From assembly GCA_036567965.1 (NCBI GenBank), contig DATCTN010000027.1:1-64000 (forward strand): 64,000 nucleotides of DNA, read 5' to 3'. Source of the stretch: Candidatus Kryptoniota bacterium. GTDB taxonomy: Bacteria > Bacteroidota > Ignavibacteria > Kryptoniales > JAKASW01. The notes under the pieces were generated by a model. That model had not been told where the DNA came from and did not search any database. It saw only the letters and a program-made list of their open reading frames with translations. The position numbers and the translations under genes are program-made. This document shows positions 1 to 8,389 of the stretch, piece by piece; within the stretch, counting starts at the first letter, position 1; each line of letters starts with the position of its first letter.

Positions 1-22
1 TCTTTATTGTTCACTTTCTTTT

Positions 23-46
23 GTCCCGAAGGGATCCCTTCGGGAC
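23..46. repeat. Perfect 24-bp palindrome, copy 1
   Basis: The left arm GTCCCGAAGGGA is followed directly by its exact reverse complement TCCCTTCGGGAC, with no spacer. A 22-bp copy of the same palindrome lies at 323-344. Nothing in the window shows a partner protein for this repeat. Confidence 0.75.
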
Positions 47-322
47 TCACCCAAAAGTCCCGCTCTTTGGGATCCCGTTCATCGTATGGTTGTTTCTGAA
101 CGGGAAAAGTGAACCGAAAGTCCGCCTTCTGCGGATGCGCCACATACAATAATCGAGGCGCAAAAAGGGTGCCCTGCGGAAATGGTCCCGACTTGCGTCG
201 GGATCGTCCCGTACTCAGGTATATGCGATTTTTTGAATAGCTATTCCAATTCATTCACCTAACAAAAAATCGCTATAACCACGTGTTGAGTCTTAAAACG
301 CACTTCCTACCCAACGGGACTC

Positions 323-344
323 TCCCGAAGGGATCCCTTCGGGA
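323..344. repeat. Perfect 22-bp palindrome, copy 2
   Basis: This is the same dyad as at 23-46, shorter by one base pair at each end. The two copies are about 300 bp apart in gene-free DNA, which suggests a dispersed palindromic repeat rather than a terminator. Confidence 0.75.
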
Positions 345-453
345 CATTTTCGCAAGGGACATATTCGCAGTTGAACTTGAGACACCACCAAAGTTTGCAC
401 TTCATTCAGTCACGGAATAAATTCACTGAATCTCACAAACCAACCTGGGTTAT

Positions 454-1014
454 ATGGCTGTCTACATTTCACTTCTACGCGGAATAAATGTCGGTGGAAA
501 CAAGATCGTACCGATGAGCGACCTCGAGGGAATGTTCGGACAACTCGGATTCTCCGACGTTACAACCTATATCCAAAGTGGCAACATTGTTTTCAAAAGC
601 GGCAAGAAGTCCGTTCTTGAGCTTGAAAAGAAAATATCGGCCGCAATCAAAACCCGATTCGGATTTCAAGTAGACGTATTGGTCCTTTCTCTTGACGATT
701 TGAAGAAGATGATGGAGAAGAATCCGTTCACGGATAACAAGTTGAAAACCGGCGAACGTATATATTTTACAATAATGTCGGATAAGGTGAAGAGCGAGAC
801 CGTCGCATCATTGAATCATCCGAAAGGAGCTGGTGATGATTTCAAGGTGATAGGCCGGGTCGCTTATCTTTTATGCCGAACCGGGTACTCGAAGACTGTT
901 TTCAACAACAACTATATTGAGAAGATCCTGAAGGTGACTGCGACCACGAGGAATCTTGAAACACTCTCAAAACTGGTCGAGATTGGAAATGACCTTGCCG
1001 GTAAGCCCGATTGA
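454..1014 (+). CDS. DUF1697 domain-containing protein
   Basis: The 186-residue product opens with the family signature: a first strand running into LLRGINVGG, then a region containing TYIQSGNIVF at about residues 38-47. That arrangement is the hallmark of DUF1697, a small cytosolic alpha/beta family found in many bacteria. Its biochemical role is not established, so none is proposed. The length matches the family and the ORF looks complete. No signal peptide or membrane segment is visible. The ATG at 454 follows a poor Shine-Dalgarno region, but the family signature starts within ten residues of it, so the start is likely right. It lies 31 bp upstream of the J-domain gene and could be cotranscribed with it. 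Confidence 0.85.
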   Translation: MAVYISLLRGINVGGNKIVPMSDLEGMFGQLGFSDVTTYIQSGNIVFKSGKKSVLELEKKISAAIKTRFGFQVDVLVLSLDDLKKMMEKNPFTDNKLKTGERIYFTIMSDKVKSETVASLNHPKGAGDDFKVIGRVAYLLCRTGYSKTVFNNNYIEKILKVTATTRNLETLSKLVEIGNDLAGKPD

Positions 1015-1045
1015 TAATTAAACATTCAGAATTGAGAATTAATTT

Positions 1046-1618
1046 ATGACATGGCAGGAGGCTTTTGATATTCTTGAGTTGTCGAATCCTAAAACTCTTG
1101 AAGAACTTCGAGAAGCTTACAGCATACAGGTGAAGGCCTGGCATCCGGACCGCTTCGAAAGCGACGCCAAAATGCAGCGAATCGGAACCGCGAGGATGAA
1201 GCTCATAAACGAGGCGTTCAGATACCTCAGGGAGAATTGGTCGAAGCGTGAGGACTATCTAATAAGACAAAAGGTCCACAAGGCACCCATTCCGGTCGGC
1301 GAACGTAGGACGGGTCCCAGGGAAATAGTGACGGTCCTGGAACACGCACGTTCGGTTGCGAGGAAAACGGGAATAACTTTTGCCGCGAAGAGAATACACG
1401 AGTACCTTGGCGACGCGACGATCTCAGCGATCTTCTCAGATCACCGCAGTCGCGAACTGAGACTCAAGGTAGGAGAAGCAGTAACGATCGAGTTTGGAAA
1501 ATCAGCTCGGTACGAAATACGCTTGCTTCAGGTCAGGCAGGTGTACAAGTCGCGTCGTGGGATGCCGTTTCCACTGTTCTATCCAGCCGCCGACCTGGCA
1601 GTAACGAGACTCGCTTGA
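1046..1618 (+). CDS. J-domain (DnaJ-like) protein with unassigned C-terminal domain
   Basis: Residues 1-65 form a J domain with the diagnostic HPD tripeptide at residues 33-35 (in AWHPDRF), flanked by the expected helices. J domains stimulate the ATPase of an Hsp70 partner, so this is probably a DnaK co-chaperone or specificity factor. The remaining ~120 residues are basic at first and then mixed. They show no Gly/Phe linker, no zinc-finger CXXCXGXG repeats and no recognisable substrate-binding domain, so this is not DnaJ itself. No transmembrane segment is seen. The client and the Hsp70 partner are unknown, and no dnaK or grpE lies in the window. Confidence 0.75.
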   Translation: MTWQEAFDILELSNPKTLEELREAYSIQVKAWHPDRFESDAKMQRIGTARMKLINEAFRYLRENWSKREDYLIRQKVHKAPIPVGERRTGPREIVTVLEHARSVARKTGITFAAKRIHEYLGDATISAIFSDHRSRELRLKVGEAVTIEFGKSARYEIRLLQVRQVYKSRRGMPFPLFYPAADLAVTRLA

Positions 1619-1669
1619 GTCTTTATTATTCAAACCGGAAGCTCATTCAAAGACAACGGTAGTGACAGA

Positions 1670-2587
1670 ATGAGAGACGAAACGCTAGTTGTCTTAAATC
1701 AACTTAAGAACCTTGATTTGTCAACTTATCCTTATGAAAGAGCCAAAGAGTTAATTGGCAAACTTGGCTGGTACTATGCCGAGCTTCCACTGCGTTCAGG
1801 AGCAACCATCATAAGATCTCGCCTTAACGAGAATAAAAAAGCATTTACTTCCAAAGAGGAGTTGACCTATGTGTCTAAGGAGAAAAATAAGACCTATAGA
1901 CGGGCAAGTACTCCCCACTCAACGATGTTCTACGCGGCCCTGGAACCTGGGTCGCTAGAACGGGATAGGTTCTATTCAGCACAAGTCACATGTGCCTGCG
2001 AACTGTTGAAAGAATGGATGGGGGACAAATATGTAATGGGTAGAAAAGTAATAACCTTAGGTTACTGGCGCGTCACAAAAGATTTGCATTTGTGTGCCGT
2101 GGTTCAAAACGAGGATTTTTCTAGTTCAAATCCAACGGTCAAATTGATTATGGACCGTCTTACAAAGTGCATTGCAGATCTCGAAGACAAAAAAGATGAT
2201 GTTCTATTGGTATCTACGTTCTTCGCGAATGAGTTTGCCAAAAAGGAACGAAACAATTACGATTATTTACTCTCGTCAGTGTTCACAGAGCGAATGGTTA
2301 ATAAGGGAATGGACGGAGTCTTCTACCCAAGCGTTTGTTTGGATGGCCGTGGATTCAATATTGCCATAAGCCCCCTGGTGGCTGATTCGAAGCTTGAATT
2401 GATGGCTGTAAAAGAAGCGTCAGTATACAAATACTACGGTGATTTCCTTATTGATTACGACAAGGTGATTGAGCTTGTATCAAATCAAACCACTTTTGAG
2501 TTAGTGCCAAAATTAGAAAACGACCATCACGAACGTGACAAGTGGCTCCGTGATCTTGGACTGAAAAGCATTGACGATCTTAAGTAG
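1670..2587 (+). CDS. RES-like domain protein, possibly acquired
   Basis: The 305-residue protein has no signal peptide. It shows an arginine-containing strand IIRSR at 47-51, then a segment ending in STMFYAAL at 84-91. Near 197-232 a block reads Y..LSSVFTERMVNKGMDGVFYPS, followed by GRGFNIAI. This order resembles RES-domain proteins, whose members include NAD+-degrading or ADP-ribosylating toxins with conserved Arg, Glu and Ser. The Ser candidate is S221. The family call is made from pattern only and is uncertain, and residues 100-195 are unassigned. The gene is visibly more A+T-rich than its neighbours, which suggests transfer. No Xre-type antitoxin gene lies beside it, so a classical RES-Xre toxin pair is not supported. 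Confidence 0.5.
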   Translation: MRDETLVVLNQLKNLDLSTYPYERAKELIGKLGWYYAELPLRSGATIIRSRLNENKKAFTSKEELTYVSKEKNKTYRRASTPHSTMFYAALEPGSLERDRFYSAQVTCACELLKEWMGDKYVMGRKVITLGYWRVTKDLHLCAVVQNEDFSSSNPTVKLIMDRLTKCIADLEDKKDDVLLVSTFFANEFAKKERNNYDYLLSSVFTERMVNKGMDGVFYPSVCLDGRGFNIAISPLVADSKLELMAVKEASVYKYYGDFLIDYDKVIELVSNQTTFELVPKLENDHHERDKWLRDLGLKSIDDLK

Positions 2588-2631
2588 AGTCAAACCATTC
2601 TGTTCCATCACAGAATGCTGAGGAGAAAAGT

Positions 2632-2829
2632 GTGATTGGCACAAAACGATCTGACATAGAGCCGGGGCTCAAGGTCTCGATCGTCCTGAAGCAGGATCAA
2701 CGAACCGGCAAACTTACGGAGGGAATCGTTAAGGATATACTCACGAGTTCTCCAACCCATCCGCATGGTATCAAGGTGCGCTTGGAAACGGGAGAAGTCG
2801 GAAGGGTAAAGAAAATTCAGAACTCGTGA
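2632..2829 (+). CDS. YwbE family protein
   Basis: The 65-residue product matches the small YwbE (DUF2196) family. The recognisable elements are a start RSDIEPGLKV, a central KQDQRTGKLTEGIVKDILT and an end HPHGIKVRLETGEVGRV. The family is small, basic and of unproven function, and its fold is predicted to be a small beta barrel. The start is GTG at 2632, set by the AGGAG at 2621-2625 seven bases upstream. The protein covers the full family length. It follows the RES-like gene by 44 bp on the same strand. Confidence 0.85.
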   Translation: MIGTKRSDIEPGLKVSIVLKQDQRTGKLTEGIVKDILTSSPTHPHGIKVRLETGEVGRVKKIQNS

Positions 2830-3053
2830 ACTGATCCGACTGCTGACTCCGATCATTACTGATACGCGGTCTTTTAATAGGGCCGGAGGTCGGCTGGATT
2901 TTATTTAACTGTGGTCCGTGTTTTGGCTTTGTTTCTCTCGCCAGTATAGCCTAGATTCACTCTGCATGATGGGACAGGAATCTTCGAGTTCTAAGTCCGC
3001 GATTCAAAATTCACGATTAACAAATTAAAATCCTCCAAATGGGAGATGATATC

Positions 3054-4514
3054 ATGAACGAAACAGCTATCCAGGGTCTGAAACCAGAAGCAGTCTGGAA
3101 GTACTTCCTCGAAATCAGCGCGATACCACGCGGGTCTAAGAACGAAAAGCAGGTATTGGAGTATATCAAGAAGACGGCGGCGTCGATGGGACTGAAATAT
3201 AAACAGGACAAGGTCGGGAATGTCCTGATTACAAAACCCGCGAGCCCGGGTAAGGAAAAGTCGCCGGTGGTAATCCTCCAGGCGCATACAGACATGGTCT
3301 GTGAAAAGAACCGGGACGTGCAGCACGATTTTCTTAAAGATGGCATTAAGTTTCACAAGGAGGGCAACTACATCAAAGCGGACGGCACGACGCTTGGCTC
3401 GGACGACGGAATTGGCGTCGCGTCTCTTCTTGCAGTGCTCGCCGACAAGTCTCTCGTTCACGGCCCGATCGAAGGCCTTTTTACGATAGACGAAGAAACG
3501 GGACTGACCGGAGCGAACCACATTGAGAAGGGCTTCCTGTCCGGATTCGTGATGATGAATCTCGATTCTGAAGATGAGGGCATCATCTATATCGGGTGCG
3601 CAGGCGGACTTGATACTTCTATTACAGTCCCTGTGAAAAGAAAAGCAGTTACAGGGAAAGTGGAATTTCTTAACGTGATGATTCGCGGCTTGAAGGGCGG
3701 ACATTCCGGCGTTGACATTCATGTCGGCCGGGCAAACGCACTGAAACTTCTGACCCGCACATTAATGGCCATCGATGCGCGGACAAAAATGAAACTCGTC
3801 TCTTTGGAAGGCGGAAGCAAGCATAATGCTATCCCGCGCGAGGCCGAAGCGAGTATCGCGGTGCCGGCTTCGGATGCGGGAAGGGTAAGCAAGCTCGCGG
3901 CGGAATGTGAGAAGACGTTTAAGAATGCATTCTCTTCAGTCGATCCCGAAGTGAAGGTGCTTGTGGAAAAAGGAAAGAAGTCGAAACAGGCGTTCGACGA
4001 CGCTTCGAAGCTCAAAGTTCTCGGGACGCTTGCCGGATTGCCCCACGGGGTCATCAGGATGAGCAACGATATCCCCGATCTCGTTGAAACATCCACCAAC
4101 GTGGCGGTTATGCGGACCGAAAAAGCCGGCGTAACTATTGTCACGAGCCAAAGAAGTTCGATCGAATCGGAAAAGGATATGATTGCAGCCCAGGTTGCCT
4201 CTGTCGGCCAGTTGGCAGGCGCGAAGGTGAAAGTGAGCGACGGATATCCCGGCTGGCAGCCGAATGTCAATTCTCGCGCACTGAATATCGGGAAAGAGAC
4301 TTACAAGCGCACATTCGGCAAAGACCCCGCCGTGAAAGCTATCCACGCAGGACTTGAATGCGGTATCATAAACGACCGGGCCGGCGGAACGATCGACACC
4401 ATTTCTTTCGGACCCACGATCATCGGGCCGCATTCGCCAGATGAACGAGTGGAGATCGGGAGCGTCGAAAAATTTTACAGGTTCCTTGTCGAACAGCTTA
4501 GAGCAATAGCATAA
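3054..4514 (+). CDS. pepD: Cytosol non-specific dipeptidase (aminoacyl-histidine dipeptidase), M20 family
   Basis: This is a zinc peptidase that hydrolyses Xaa-His and many other dipeptides in the cytosol. Family M20C features are clear: LQAHTDMVCEKN with metal ligands His and Asp, then GSDDGIGVA with the bridging Asp, and DEETGLTGA with the catalytic Glu followed by a metal-binding Glu. A lid/dimerisation domain with KGGHSGVDI follows. The length of 486 residues is normal. The ATG at 3054 is preferred because GGGAG at 3041-3045 sits eight bases before it. The ATG at 3039 would add five residues but has no ribosome binding site. It stands among other peptidase genes (DPP III, M20 dipeptidase, S46 peptidase), which together suggests growth on peptides. 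Confidence 0.93.
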   Translation: MNETAIQGLKPEAVWKYFLEISAIPRGSKNEKQVLEYIKKTAASMGLKYKQDKVGNVLITKPASPGKEKSPVVILQAHTDMVCEKNRDVQHDFLKDGIKFHKEGNYIKADGTTLGSDDGIGVASLLAVLADKSLVHGPIEGLFTIDEETGLTGANHIEKGFLSGFVMMNLDSEDEGIIYIGCAGGLDTSITVPVKRKAVTGKVEFLNVMIRGLKGGHSGVDIHVGRANALKLLTRTLMAIDARTKMKLVSLEGGSKHNAIPREAEASIAVPASDAGRVSKLAAECEKTFKNAFSSVDPEVKVLVEKGKKSKQAFDDASKLKVLGTLAGLPHGVIRMSNDIPDLVETSTNVAVMRTEKAGVTIVTSQRSSIESEKDMIAAQVASVGQLAGAKVKVSDGYPGWQPNVNSRALNIGKETYKRTFGKDPAVKAIHAGLECGIINDRAGGTIDTISFGPTIIGPHSPDERVEIGSVEKFYRFLVEQLRAIA

Positions 4515-4534
4515 CGGATATTTCCGTCGTCGCG

Positions 4535-4560
4535 TCCCCCTCTCTTTTTCGGGAGGGGGA
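4535..4560 (+). terminator. Possible hairpin terminator after pepD
   Basis: The arms TCCCCCTC (4535-4542) and GAGGGGGA (4553-4560) pair perfectly around a T-rich loop, 20 bp after the pepD stop. There is no T-run after the stem, so it may be a repeat or an RNA-stabilising hairpin instead of an intrinsic terminator. Confidence 0.35.
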
Positions 4561-4644
4561 ACACAATCAGGCGGGTTAGTGTTAACATGATTGATTAAGT
4601 TGTCGTAGCACTCATGTAGAGATTAATTGAAGGGAGGAGGAGGG

Positions 4645-5007
4645 ATGAAGTTTGCGGGCTGGTATGCAACCGTGGCAGGTGTTCTGATCTTTATCCACTG
4701 GGGGTTCTTTCTATTCACTGCGAACGTGCCGGAATTGGAAACTATGCCGTTTCAAATCTCAGCCCATCTGGCGGCCGAGTTCGCCACGGCCATAGTCCTT
4801 ATCGGCAGCGGGCTTGCAGTCCTGAAAAACAGAGTATGGGCCCCGAAAGCGTACTTCGTTGCATCGGGGATGCTCATCTATACCGTGATAAACAGCGGCG
4901 GTCATTTCGCACAACTTGGCAAGTGGACTTTCGTGGTGGTGTTCGGTGTCCTGCTCATACTCACGGTGATTGGACTCGGCAAGATGGTACGCACTACAAG
5001 TGCGTGA
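4645..5007 (+). CDS. Small four-helix membrane protein of unknown function
   Basis: The 120-residue product is almost wholly hydrophobic, with four predicted transmembrane segments at about residues 5-25, 45-63, 71-88 and 94-112. Short polar loops separate them, and a His-Phe-Ala motif follows the third. The start ATG at 4645 is chosen because a very strong purine tract, AGGGAGGAGGAGGG, ends one base upstream. An upstream in-frame TTG at 4627 would place the ribosome binding site inside the gene. The layout is loosely like DoxX/DUF4383-type small membrane proteins, but no diagnostic motif is seen and no function is assigned. Confidence 0.7.
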   Translation: MKFAGWYATVAGVLIFIHWGFFLFTANVPELETMPFQISAHLAAEFATAIVLIGSGLAVLKNRVWAPKAYFVASGMLIYTVINSGGHFAQLGKWTFVVVFGVLLILTVIGLGKMVRTTSA

Positions 5008-5179
5008 ATGAATCTCCCGGCGGACATCGAGCTTTAGGCATTTTAGTCCCACCGTCGGCATCTTCGGTGATTCGTCGAGTTGAAGCTAATCATTATTCCA
5101 CTGGCAAATATCCGGGTAGAGCATTCGCCCCTCGTGGGTCTCTATCTCTCACGCCTTCAGATAAATCAAGCGTAATGTA

Positions 5180-7123
5180 ATGGCAATGCCTCGATCAAGA
5201 CCAAAAAGAATATACGAGCTCGAGCGGATTGGAAACGCGAGAACAGTCCAGCTGTATGCAGACGGGTTCAGTGCGTTGACAAATCGCGAGAAGATCTTCG
5301 CGTACTTCATGGTACAGGCGGCAATCGCCGGCCGCAATATCGCCATCGACCAGGCGAACAAGTACGCCGTCCGGATCATGAAATTATGCGAGCATATCAT
5401 CTCTAGCCCGAAGGGAATCCCGGTTAAGAACATTGACGCGATCCGGAACTATGTCAAGTTATTCTGGATCAATAACGGGATGTATGACCACGGGACTAAC
5501 AGGAAATTTGTGCCGGCATGCAGCGAACATGAATTCCGGAAAGCACTTCAAACCGCCTGTAAGAATCATCCCGAAAATAGCGGACCATTCCTGCGAACAT
5601 TTGCCGATGTAAAAAGGGCGATGTTTGATCCGGACTTCATGCCCGTCGTTACCGATAAGACACCCGGTCATGATTTCATTTCCGAAAGCGCGAACAATTT
5701 TTACGAGGGACTAAATACATCCCGGCTGAACGAATGGGTAGGCGGCGGAAATGAAAAGAACCCGCTTAATTCGAAGGTCATCGCGAGGAACGGGATGATT
5801 GAAGAGCTCATCTGGAGATGTGGAGGCGACGGGTGTGCACCGGGAATGTACACGCATGAGCTGAACCGCGTGGTGGAGAATCTTGAGAATGCAAAAGGAT
5901 ATGCGGCCAACAGACGTCAGGCTGAATCCGTAGAATTGCTGATAAGATTTTTTCGTTCCGGTGCGATCCCGGATTGGGAGAAATTCAATATAAACTGGGT
6001 CAAGGACTCATCGAATGTCGATTTCATATTGGGATTCATCGAAGTCTATATGGACCCGCGGGGACAAAAGGGAAGGTTTGAATCGGCAGTCTACTTCACA
6101 GATAAAAAGCAGACCAGGTTAATGCGGAAGCTCGCCGCAAGCGCGCAATATTTCGAGGACGGGGCTCCCTGGACAGACGAGTATAAGAAAAGGGACGTCG
6201 TTGCGCCTGTGGCCAATGTTGTGAACGTCATCGTCGAAACGGGCGACGCGGGACCGATCAGCGCCATCGGAATAAATCTTCCGAACGAGCAAGCTATCCG
6301 CCAGAAGTACGGTTCAAAAAGTATACTTCTTCACAATGTTGTTGCCGCCTATAAAGCGTCAGAGCCTAAAGGACTACTCGAAGAATTTTGCTTCGACAAG
6401 GCTGAAATCAGACGCGCGAAAAAATACGGAGCGATTTCAGATGATCTGCATACCGCGATGCACGAAGTCCTCGGCCACGCCTCGGGCAAAATTAGCGACA
6501 GCTTGAAGGGTGATCCCGCCGATTATCTTCCCGGCTATTACTCGACGCTCGAAGAAGCACGCGCGGACCTCGTCGCACTTTGGAACGCGTTCGATCCGAT
6601 GTTGAAAAAATTAAAACTGGCCGATTCAGATGAAATTGGAAAAGCGATGTACGATGCTTATGTGCGAAATGTTTTTCTTCAACTCAGAAGGATCCCGAGC
6701 GGTGACCAGCTCGAGGAAGACCATATGAAGAACAGGCAGCTGGTCGTCAATTACGTAATCAAGAACTCGGAGGCGATAAGAACTGAGCACCGAAAAGGGA
6801 AAACATTTTTTCATGTAATCGACTATCCCCTTATGCGCGAAGCCGTGGGGAGACTTCTTGCTGAAGTAATGAGAATAAAAGCCGAAGGCGATTTGACTGC
6901 CGGGAAGAATCTTGTCGACGCGTACGGTCTCAAGATTAATACCGCGTGGCGGGACGAAGTCATGAAGCGAGTGAAGAAATTAAACGTTTCATCCTATACC
7001 GGTTTCGTCATGCCGGCTCTTCGACCCATAAAAAACAAATCCGGAAAAATCACCGACGTTAAGATTTCATACCCAAAGGATTTGACCAAGCAGATGCTTG
7101 AATTTTCAAGCATGGCACATTAG
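5180..7123 (+). CDS. Dipeptidyl peptidase III family (M49) metallopeptidase
   Basis: The 647-residue protein carries the M49-specific zinc motif HEVLGH (HEXXXH, residues 428-433) and, about 25 residues later, EEARAD (458-463), the EExRAE/D motif that supplies the third zinc ligand. Members remove dipeptides from the N-terminus of short peptides. Bacterial homologues such as the Bacteroides enzyme have the same short spacing between the motifs. No signal peptide is present, so it acts in the cytosol. An in-frame stop at 5162-5164 rules out a longer N-terminus. The gene follows pepD and the small membrane protein on the same strand. Some databases mislabel members as dihydrofolate reductase, but nothing here supports that. 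Confidence 0.9.
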   Translation: MAMPRSRPKRIYELERIGNARTVQLYADGFSALTNREKIFAYFMVQAAIAGRNIAIDQANKYAVRIMKLCEHIISSPKGIPVKNIDAIRNYVKLFWINNGMYDHGTNRKFVPACSEHEFRKALQTACKNHPENSGPFLRTFADVKRAMFDPDFMPVVTDKTPGHDFISESANNFYEGLNTSRLNEWVGGGNEKNPLNSKVIARNGMIEELIWRCGGDGCAPGMYTHELNRVVENLENAKGYAANRRQAESVELLIRFFRSGAIPDWEKFNINWVKDSSNVDFILGFIEVYMDPRGQKGRFESAVYFTDKKQTRLMRKLAASAQYFEDGAPWTDEYKKRDVVAPVANVVNVIVETGDAGPISAIGINLPNEQAIRQKYGSKSILLHNVVAAYKASEPKGLLEEFCFDKAEIRRAKKYGAISDDLHTAMHEVLGHASGKISDSLKGDPADYLPGYYSTLEEARADLVALWNAFDPMLKKLKLADSDEIGKAMYDAYVRNVFLQLRRIPSGDQLEEDHMKNRQLVVNYVIKNSEAIRTEHRKGKTFFHVIDYPLMREAVGRLLAEVMRIKAEGDLTAGKNLVDAYGLKINTAWRDEVMKRVKKLNVSSYTGFVMPALRPIKNKSGKITDVKISYPKDLTKQMLEFSSMAH

Positions 7124-7199
7124 TTTTCTTCATACGCATTCAGAGAAAGCCTTCCGAAGCACCTTAACAGATGATCTTTTGGTAAGGAGGTGTTTCTGT

Positions 7200-7652
7200 A
7201 TGAGACGGATTTTAAGCTTCGCTTTGTTGCTTGTATCGGCTGGACTCCTGGTTACGTGCAACGACAAGTCTTCTAATCCGGTAGATCAAACCGTCGTCGG
7301 GTCGTTCCACCAGATCGGCGGGTGCGGGTACAGCACTACAGCAAGGGTATTCGCCTACGATTCATGCTTCGCATATGAATTCAAGGACACACTTATAACC
7401 GACTTCTGTCTCCCGGGGAATTGTTGTCCTGATTCGAACCGATTCGTTCTGTCGTACGAAGTGCGAAATGATACGATCTTTGTCGCGGCTTCCGACACGG
7501 CCGAGAACCTTTGCAGGTGCACCTGCAATTACATTTTCCGCGCGGAGTTCGCCAATCTGCCACTCAACCACTATGTATTTCACTGCATGGCAGGTGAGTA
7601 TCCGGACCTGGAGTTGCTGTATGAGATGCAGGTTTACAAGCCTGGAACTTGA
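7200..7652 (+). CDS. Cysteine-rich lipoprotein of unknown function
   Basis: The N-terminus MRRILSFALLLVSAGLLVTC is a signal peptide ending in an LVTC lipobox, so Cys20 is probably lipidated and the protein anchored in the cell envelope. Directly after it comes NDKSSNPVD, an N-terminal tag also seen on the lipoprotein at 15701. The mature part of about 130 residues holds at least eight more cysteines, including CC and CRCTC clusters, which could form disulfides or bind metal. The start is set by AAGGAGG at 7184-7190, nine bases upstream. A longer reading from 7098 has no ribosome binding site and would bury the signal peptide. No family is recognised. Confidence 0.7.
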   Translation: MRRILSFALLLVSAGLLVTCNDKSSNPVDQTVVGSFHQIGGCGYSTTARVFAYDSCFAYEFKDTLITDFCLPGNCCPDSNRFVLSYEVRNDTIFVAASDTAENLCRCTCNYIFRAEFANLPLNHYVFHCMAGEYPDLELLYEMQVYKPGT

Positions 7653-7653
7653 G

Positions 7654-7698
7654 ATGACAGTCACCTCAAAGGTGTAGTACCTCAAAGGTGACGGTCAA
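7654..7698. repeat. REP-like palindromic repeat, left flank of RAYT
   Basis: The block begins ATGACAGTCACCTCAAAGGTG and ends in a 24-bp segment (7675-7698, TAGTACC...GGTCAA) that is identical to the end of the right-flank block at 8329-8352. Compared with the right block it lacks nine bases (ACGGTCATC). The outer arms GACAGTCACCT and AGGTGACGGTC can still pair with one mismatch. It lies just after the lipoprotein stop and 15 bp before the transposase start. Confidence 0.8.
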
Positions 7699-7712
7699 AT
7701 AACACTTTTCAC

Positions 7713-8294
7713 ATGTCAACCAAAACGACATTTCTCAACTCTTCAGACGAGTACTTTCACGTGTACAACCGCGGAGTTAATCGGGATCCGATTTTTCTGG
7801 AAGGACGCAACTATACTTATTTTCTCAAAAAGCTCTGGCGATATCTTCCGTCATCGGGCCTGGAATTGTTGGCTTACTGTCTCATGCCAAATCACTTCCA
7901 TTTCTTGGTGAGGCAGGAACGTCCATATGCCTTGTCAGTAGTAGTCGGAAACTTATGCAACGGGTATGCGAAGGGAATGAATAGGGCCTTGAAACGATCG
8001 GGGCACTTGTTCGAGTCTAAGTATAAATTGAAATTGGTTGACGAAACCCGGTATTTGTCCTATCTGACCGGATATATCCATTTGAACCCGGTACGTGCTG
8101 GTCTTGTTAGACTTCCAGAAGAGTGGGATTACAGCAGTTGCCAGGATTACCTTGGAATGAGACCGGACAGCCAGGTTAACTCGACGATTGTGCTGGAGTC
8201 GTTTCGGGATCGGAAGGATTATTTTGAATTTATGTGTGGACCCGCGAGTGTTCCAAAGGAATTAGAAGTTTATCTTTTTGACGAGCCAAGCTGA
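7713..8294 (+). CDS. REP-associated tyrosine transposase (RAYT), Y1/HUH family
   Basis: The 193-residue protein has the IS200/RAYT layout: an early strand with YFHVYNRGVN, the metal-binding HUH motif in MPNHFHFLV (His61 and His63), a GHLFESKYK segment and YIHLNPVRAGL at 121-131. These enzymes cut and rejoin single-stranded DNA using a tyrosine nucleophile, and RAYTs act on REP palindromes. The length is normal for a RAYT and the frame is intact, so it may be active. Palindromes with GACCGTCACC/GGTGACGGTC arms flank it on both sides (7654-7698, 8299-8352), and a third lies at 9779-9807. No IS-type ends or second ORF (tnpB) are seen, so it is better called a domesticated RAYT than an insertion sequence. 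Confidence 0.88.
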   Translation: MSTKTTFLNSSDEYFHVYNRGVNRDPIFLEGRNYTYFLKKLWRYLPSSGLELLAYCLMPNHFHFLVRQERPYALSVVVGNLCNGYAKGMNRALKRSGHLFESKYKLKLVDETRYLSYLTGYIHLNPVRAGLVRLPEEWDYSSCQDYLGMRPDSQVNSTIVLESFRDRKDYFEFMCGPASVPKELEVYLFDEPS

Positions 8295-8298
8295 TAAG

Positions 8299-8352
8299 AT
8301 GACCGTCACCTTAAAGGTGACGGTCATCTAGTACCTCAAAGGTGACGGTCAA
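8299..8352. repeat. REP-like palindromic repeat, right flank of RAYT
   Basis: Bases 8299-8327 form a perfect palindrome of two 14-bp arms, ATGACCGTCACCTT and AAGGTGACGGTCAT, around one central base. They are followed by a half-site block (8329-8352) identical in all 24 bases to 7675-7698. The unit lies four bases after the RAYT stop. The same core is seen at 9779-9807. Confidence 0.88.
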
Positions 8353-8389
8353 CTTAGTCAAATAATCACCCAAACATAGGAACTGCAAT

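Larger units (their letters stand above)
1..453. other. Non-coding, palindrome-rich segment
   Basis: No convincing gene is present before the DUF1697 start. The stretch holds several strong hairpins built on the theme TCCCGAAGGGATCCCTTCGGGA, a GTCCCGAC/GTCGGGAT hairpin near 188-203, and an inverted repeat CCCGTTCA (74-81) / TGAACGGG (97-104). It looks like an intergenic repeat cluster. Because the window starts here, any gene on the left side cannot be judged. Confidence 0.6.

Noticed and set aside
7713-8294. Complete IS200/IS605 insertion sequence
   Set aside because: No tnpB and no subterminal IS ends; the length and flanking palindromes fit a RAYT better.
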